Part shown: positions 47,337 through 49,435 of the stretch, piece after piece
How positions within the stretch are numbered: the first letter of the stretch is position 1
Layout: every line of letters starts with the position of its first letter
From: Kiritimatiellia bacterium
GTDB taxonomy: Bacteria > Verrucomicrobiota > Kiritimatiellia > RFP12 > UBA1067
NCBI GenBank assembly: GCA_017405115.1
Contig: JAFRBA010000101.1
Location: 1-49,435 of the forward strand
Length of the DNA: 49,435 nucleotides
Direction of reading: 5' to 3'
Position numbers and translations under genes: made by a program
The notes under the pieces: generated by a model
What the model saw: only the letters and a program-made list of their open reading frames with translations
What the model was told of the DNA's origin: nothing
Database searches by the model: none

Positions 47337-48914
47337 TTAGCCCTCAGTCAACCATTTCCTCAGGGTCGTGCGCGTAATCTTGAGCGCGGTGGCCGCTTTA
47401 GAGACATTCTCGCCATACTTCGCAAAGACGCGGCGCACATGGGCGCGGATCGCAGAGTTAAGGTCGTCGGAGCAGTCATCTACGGCGGGCAGAGGGCTGC
47501 CCGCCCTACCATCACACGCAACGGCATCGGTACTGAGGTTCGCCCCTCGTCCACAGTCGCAAATCTCGCCATTAAGTTCTTGATGCTCGGCGATGAGCTT
47601 TGCGAAGTCATCCTCTTTGAACACGATGGCGCGTTCAAGAATGTTCAGAAGCTCGCGCACATTGCCGGGATAGGTGTATGCCTCAAGAGCGGTCTTCTGT
47701 TCGTCGGAGAGGTGCTTGCGGAAGTGATTGAACCACCAGTTGTCGGCGATTGCGCCGATGTCCTCCGGTCGTTCGCGGAGCGGCGGGATGCGGAGCGGCA
47801 CGACGTTGAGCCGCATGAAGAGGTCTTCGCGGAACTTTCCTTCGCGGACAAGCGCGGGCAGGTTTCTGTTAGTCGCCGTGATGAGCCGCACATCCGTCTC
47901 GATCTCCTCCGTACCGCCCACACGCATGAAGCGTCCCTCTTCCAGGACGCGCAGCAACACGCCCTGCGCCTCCAGCGGAAGTTCGCCGATCTCGTCGAGA
48001 AAGAGCGTACCGCCGTTCGCCAGCTCGAAAAGCCCGATCTTCTGCTTATCTGCACCCGTGAACGATCCTTTCTCGTGTCCGAAGAAGCAGCTCTCCAGGA
48101 GTTGCGGCGCGACACTCGCGCAGTTGAAGGCATAGAACGGATCTGTCCGGCGGGAAGAACGGTTGTGAATCTGCAAGGCGACCGTCTCCTTGCCCGTTCC
48201 GCTCTCGCCGAGGATGAGGACGCGGGCATCCGGATTCGCCGCCACGAAGTTGATGCGTTCGCGCAGGTTCTTCATCTGTGGACTGTTCCCGATCAGCTCG
48301 CGGTTGCCATACCGTCGATAGTGTGCGACGAGCTTTCGCGCCTTGTCGCTCCACGCCTCCTCTCGGACGCCGTTCGCAAGGTACCGAACCGCCTGCGCAT
48401 ACGGCTCCTCGTCGCGGTAGTTCCGATAGGCGTACATGGCGGCACAGATCAGCTCATGGTACTGCGGCACCGACTTCGGAACCTTGCCGCCCTCGACTGC
48501 ATACGGCAGAACATCGGTGACATCGACATCGAACACATGACCAACCGCCTTCACAAGCGAGCCGTTGAACAGTTCGCCGTCCACCTTGCGGACATCGAGG
48601 AGCGGCGCGATCAGACGTTCCTGCTCGTCGCTCATCGGTAGTGCGCTCACCCATGTCACCTTGGTTCCGTGCAAGGACTTCAACGCCGCCGCAAGCCGCT
48701 CCTCGTCACCGCCGAGCGACAGGCCGATGAGGTAGATGTGCTTCCAGCTGCGTCCTTCGAGTTCAAGGAACTCCGGAAGCCTCCGCTTGCTCATTCCCAT
48801 AACGTCCGCCTGCCCATTCAACGCCCGCAACGTCACGGCGGCGGAGACGGCATACTCCTTCCAGCCCCAGCCGGTCAGGACGAGATTGTCCATGTGCTTA
48901 TCTTCTTTTTTCAT
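47337..48914 (-). CDS. Sigma-54-dependent enhancer-binding protein with novel sensor domain
   Basis: A 525-residue activator. Residues 1-200 are an unrecognised sensor domain (LVLTGWGWKEYAVSAAVTLR; WKHIYLIGLSLGGDEERLAA; GTKVTWVSALPM). The AAA+ domain has Walker A GESGTGKE at 236-243, the sigma-54 contact loop as GSFTGA at 283-288 (usually GAFTGA), Walker B GGTLFLDEIGEL near 301-312 and the arginine-finger region RLNVVPLRIPPLRER. A Fis-type HTH ends the chain (NVSKAATALKITRTTLRKWL). About 16 residues before the HTH are encoded by a palindromic repeat. ATG at 48914 is 9 nt after an extended -10 box. It is the natural activator of the four sigma-54 promoters in this window. Confidence 0.9.
   Translation of the reverse strand: MKKEDKHMDNLVLTGWGWKEYAVSAAVTLRALNGQADVMGMSKRRLPEFLELEGRSWKHIYLIGLSLGGDEERLAAALKSLHGTKVTWVSALPMSDEQERLIAPLLDVRKVDGELFNGSLVKAVGHVFDVDVTDVLPYAVEGGKVPKSVPQYHELICAAMYAYRNYRDEEPYAQAVRYLANGVREEAWSDKARKLVAHYRRYGNRELIGNSPQMKNLRERINFVAANPDARVLILGESGTGKETVALQIHNRSSRRTDPFYAFNCASVAPQLLESCFFGHEKGSFTGADKQKIGLFELANGGTLFLDEIGELPLEAQGVLLRVLEEGRFMRVGGTEEIETDVRLITATNRNLPALVREGKFREDLFMRLNVVPLRIPPLRERPEDIGAIADNWWFNHFRKHLSDEQKTALEAYTYPGNVRELLNILERAIVFKEDDFAKLIAEHQELNGEICDCGRGANLSTDAVACDGRAGSPLPAVDDCSDDLNSAIRAHVRRVFAKYGENVSKAATALKITRTTLRKWLTEG
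47484..47505. repeat. Palindromic repeat inside the enhancer-binding protein gene
   Basis: GGCGGGCAG-AGGG-CTGCCCGCC, a perfect 9-bp stem. It keeps the frame open and encodes GRAGSPLPA in the linker between the AAA+ and HTH domains. Confidence 0.7.
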
Positions 48915-48923
48915 ACGCCCAAT

Positions 48924-48957
48924 AGTATATCATAAATTAGCCACCCGTGGGCAAATA
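48924..48957 (-). promoter_or_regulatory. Promoter and candidate autoregulatory site of the enhancer-binding protein gene
   Basis: Extended -10 TGATATACT (48924-48932) stands 9 nt before the ATG. Directly above it, 48931-48957 on the plus strand reads CATAAATTAGCCACCCGTGG then GCAAATA, the motif also found above sigma-54 sites 2 and 4. Its place over the -35 region suggests autorepression. Confidence 0.62.
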
Positions 48958-49041
48958 ATAGCCACTGCCTCTTTTGGGAAACACCCGCCTATGGTATATT
49001 TTTCGTCTTCGCGGCGTGCATGTCCGCCGCCGTGACGGGCT

Positions 49042-49129
49042 TGGCGGAGGGAGAGGGATTCGAACCCCCGAGACCTTGCGGCCCGCCGGTTTTCAAGACC
49101 GGTGCGATCAACCACTCCGCCATCCCTCC
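49042..49129 (-). tRNA. tRNA-Ser (anticodon UGA)
   Basis: Acceptor arms GGAGGGA (49129-49123) and TCCCTCC (49052-49046) pair fully. The anticodon loop is CTTGAAA with anticodon TGA. There is a long variable arm (GGGCCGCAAGGTC region), as expected for a class II serine tRNA, and GGTTCGAATCC in the T arm. Discriminator G and a genome-encoded CCA end the gene. The 3' end faces the accessory region. Confidence 0.95.
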
Positions 49130-49155
49130 AGATGCACAGGCGCAAAAGCATGTGT

Positions 49156-49164
49156 ATTATACCA
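49156..49164 (-). promoter_or_regulatory. Extended -10 promoter of tRNA-Ser
   Basis: Minus strand TGGTATAAT, about 27 bp above the mature 5' end of the tRNA, overlapping the end of the EamA fragment. Confidence 0.65.
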
Positions 49165-49167
49165 TAT

Positions 49168-49293
49168 TTACGGGCGGTTGAGACGAAATGCCGCAGCCAG
49201 AATGAGCGCGAAGCCGAGAACCGACCAGACATCCGGCACCTGGCCGAAGAGGAGAAGCCCGAATGCCGCGGTGAAGAGGATGTTCGAATAGTC
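49168..49293 (-). pseudogene. C-terminal fragment of an EamA/DMT transporter
   Basis: The minus-strand frame ends DYSNILFTAAFGLLLFGQVP, DVWSVLGFALILAAAFRLNR, P, stop. This is the last helix pair of an EamA-family drug/metabolite transporter (GE.P...S..G..LI..G). Upstream of about 49293 the frame stays open but is no longer membrane-like, and only ~42 codons remain, so the gene is truncated by a rearrangement. Confidence 0.6.
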
Positions 49294-49384
49294 GTCCCGA
49301 CTTTGCCACTTTGTCGGTAGCGTTCGGTATGGTGCGCGATAGGAATCTTCAATAAAATCAACATTCCCCCTTGCATGGCATCGT

Positions 49385-49435
49385 CGATTATGATATAATT
49401 ATATCGTAATCGCATAAATGACATAAAGGGAGGTG
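49385..49435 (+). promoter_or_regulatory. Palindromic promoter and ribosome site of a gene beyond the window
   Basis: A 28-bp near-palindrome (49385-49412; core GATATAATTATATC, outer arms CGATTA/TAATCG) holds a plus-strand TGATATAAT box at 49391-49399. AAAGGGAGGTG at 49425-49435 is a strong ribosome site, so a plus-strand gene should start just past the window end. The symmetry suggests an autoregulated promoter. Confidence 0.55.

Noticed and set aside
30457..48914. Prophage
   Set aside because: No integrase, terminase, capsid or tail genes are seen; only one phage-like HExxH protein.
48985..48999. Plus-strand promoter TGGTATATT
   Set aside because: No plus-strand gene follows; the tRNA and its neighbours are on the minus strand.

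Overview
This is a bacterial chromosome segment of high G+C with dense gene packing. The best guess is a gut-type member of the PVC superphylum, most likely Kiritimatiellota. The guess rests on a ddl-ftsQ-ftsA-ftsZ-mutL order with a divergent FtsZ, many secreted polysaccharide-active proteins including a DUF4838 enzyme, GH28 and LamG-like proteins, a XylR-type AraC regulator, four-helix-bundle proteins and a sigma-54 regulon. A marker-gene tree would be needed to confirm it.

Layout. (1) 1-5127, minus: ddl, ftsQ, ftsA, ftsZ and mutL (cut by the window edge) form one overlapping operon read from an extended -10 promoter placed directly at the ddl start codon. (2) 5141-6598, minus: a MATE exporter. 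(3) 6843-16293, minus: a six-gene, mostly overlapping operon for extracellular carbohydrate use (two beta-propellers, a LamG-like protein, GH28, DUF4838, mutarotase), with a divergent XylR-type regulator at 16391. (4) 17683-29197, plus: a TetR regulator with an inverted-repeat operator, then membrane and lipid genes (DUF2339, alpha/beta hydrolase, patatin, an aromatic-repeat lipoprotein, DUF2157, GDYXXLXY, a second hydrolase, an MFS-PlsC fusion, DgkA). (5) 29209-48914, minus: an accessory region, in part clearly richer in A+T. It holds a GHL10-like hydrolase, small orphan membrane proteins, a double winged-helix regulator, a DjlA-like protein, a PIF1-like helicase, a seven-ORF operon with a DNase I-fold enzyme and large membrane proteins of unknown role, an HExxH protein, two related amphipathic micropeptides, two four-helix-bundle cassettes, and a sigma-54 enhancer-binding protein. 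(6) 49042-49435: tRNA-Ser(UGA), a fragment of an EamA transporter, and the control region of a plus-strand gene beyond the window.

The most interesting signal is in region 5. Four near-consensus sigma-54 promoters (TTGGCAYNNNNNTTGCT) stand before four small orphan operons. A shared motif around CCACCCRTGGG lies upstream of several of them and also at the promoter of the enhancer-binding protein. Between these operons sits a repeated sigma-70-type cassette (TGGTATAATRTGCGCCATGAAAC) whose -10 box is exactly 7 nt from an ATG, which implies leaderless transcripts. The two micropeptides close two of the sigma-54 operons. I read this as a candidate sigma-54 stress or defence regulon of undescribed parts, partly remodelled by two four-helix-bundle cassettes flanked by palindromic arrays of 9-bp units, one of which abuts a broken pspC-like gene. 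Function is inference; the promoter motifs, repeats and gene order are visible in the sequence.
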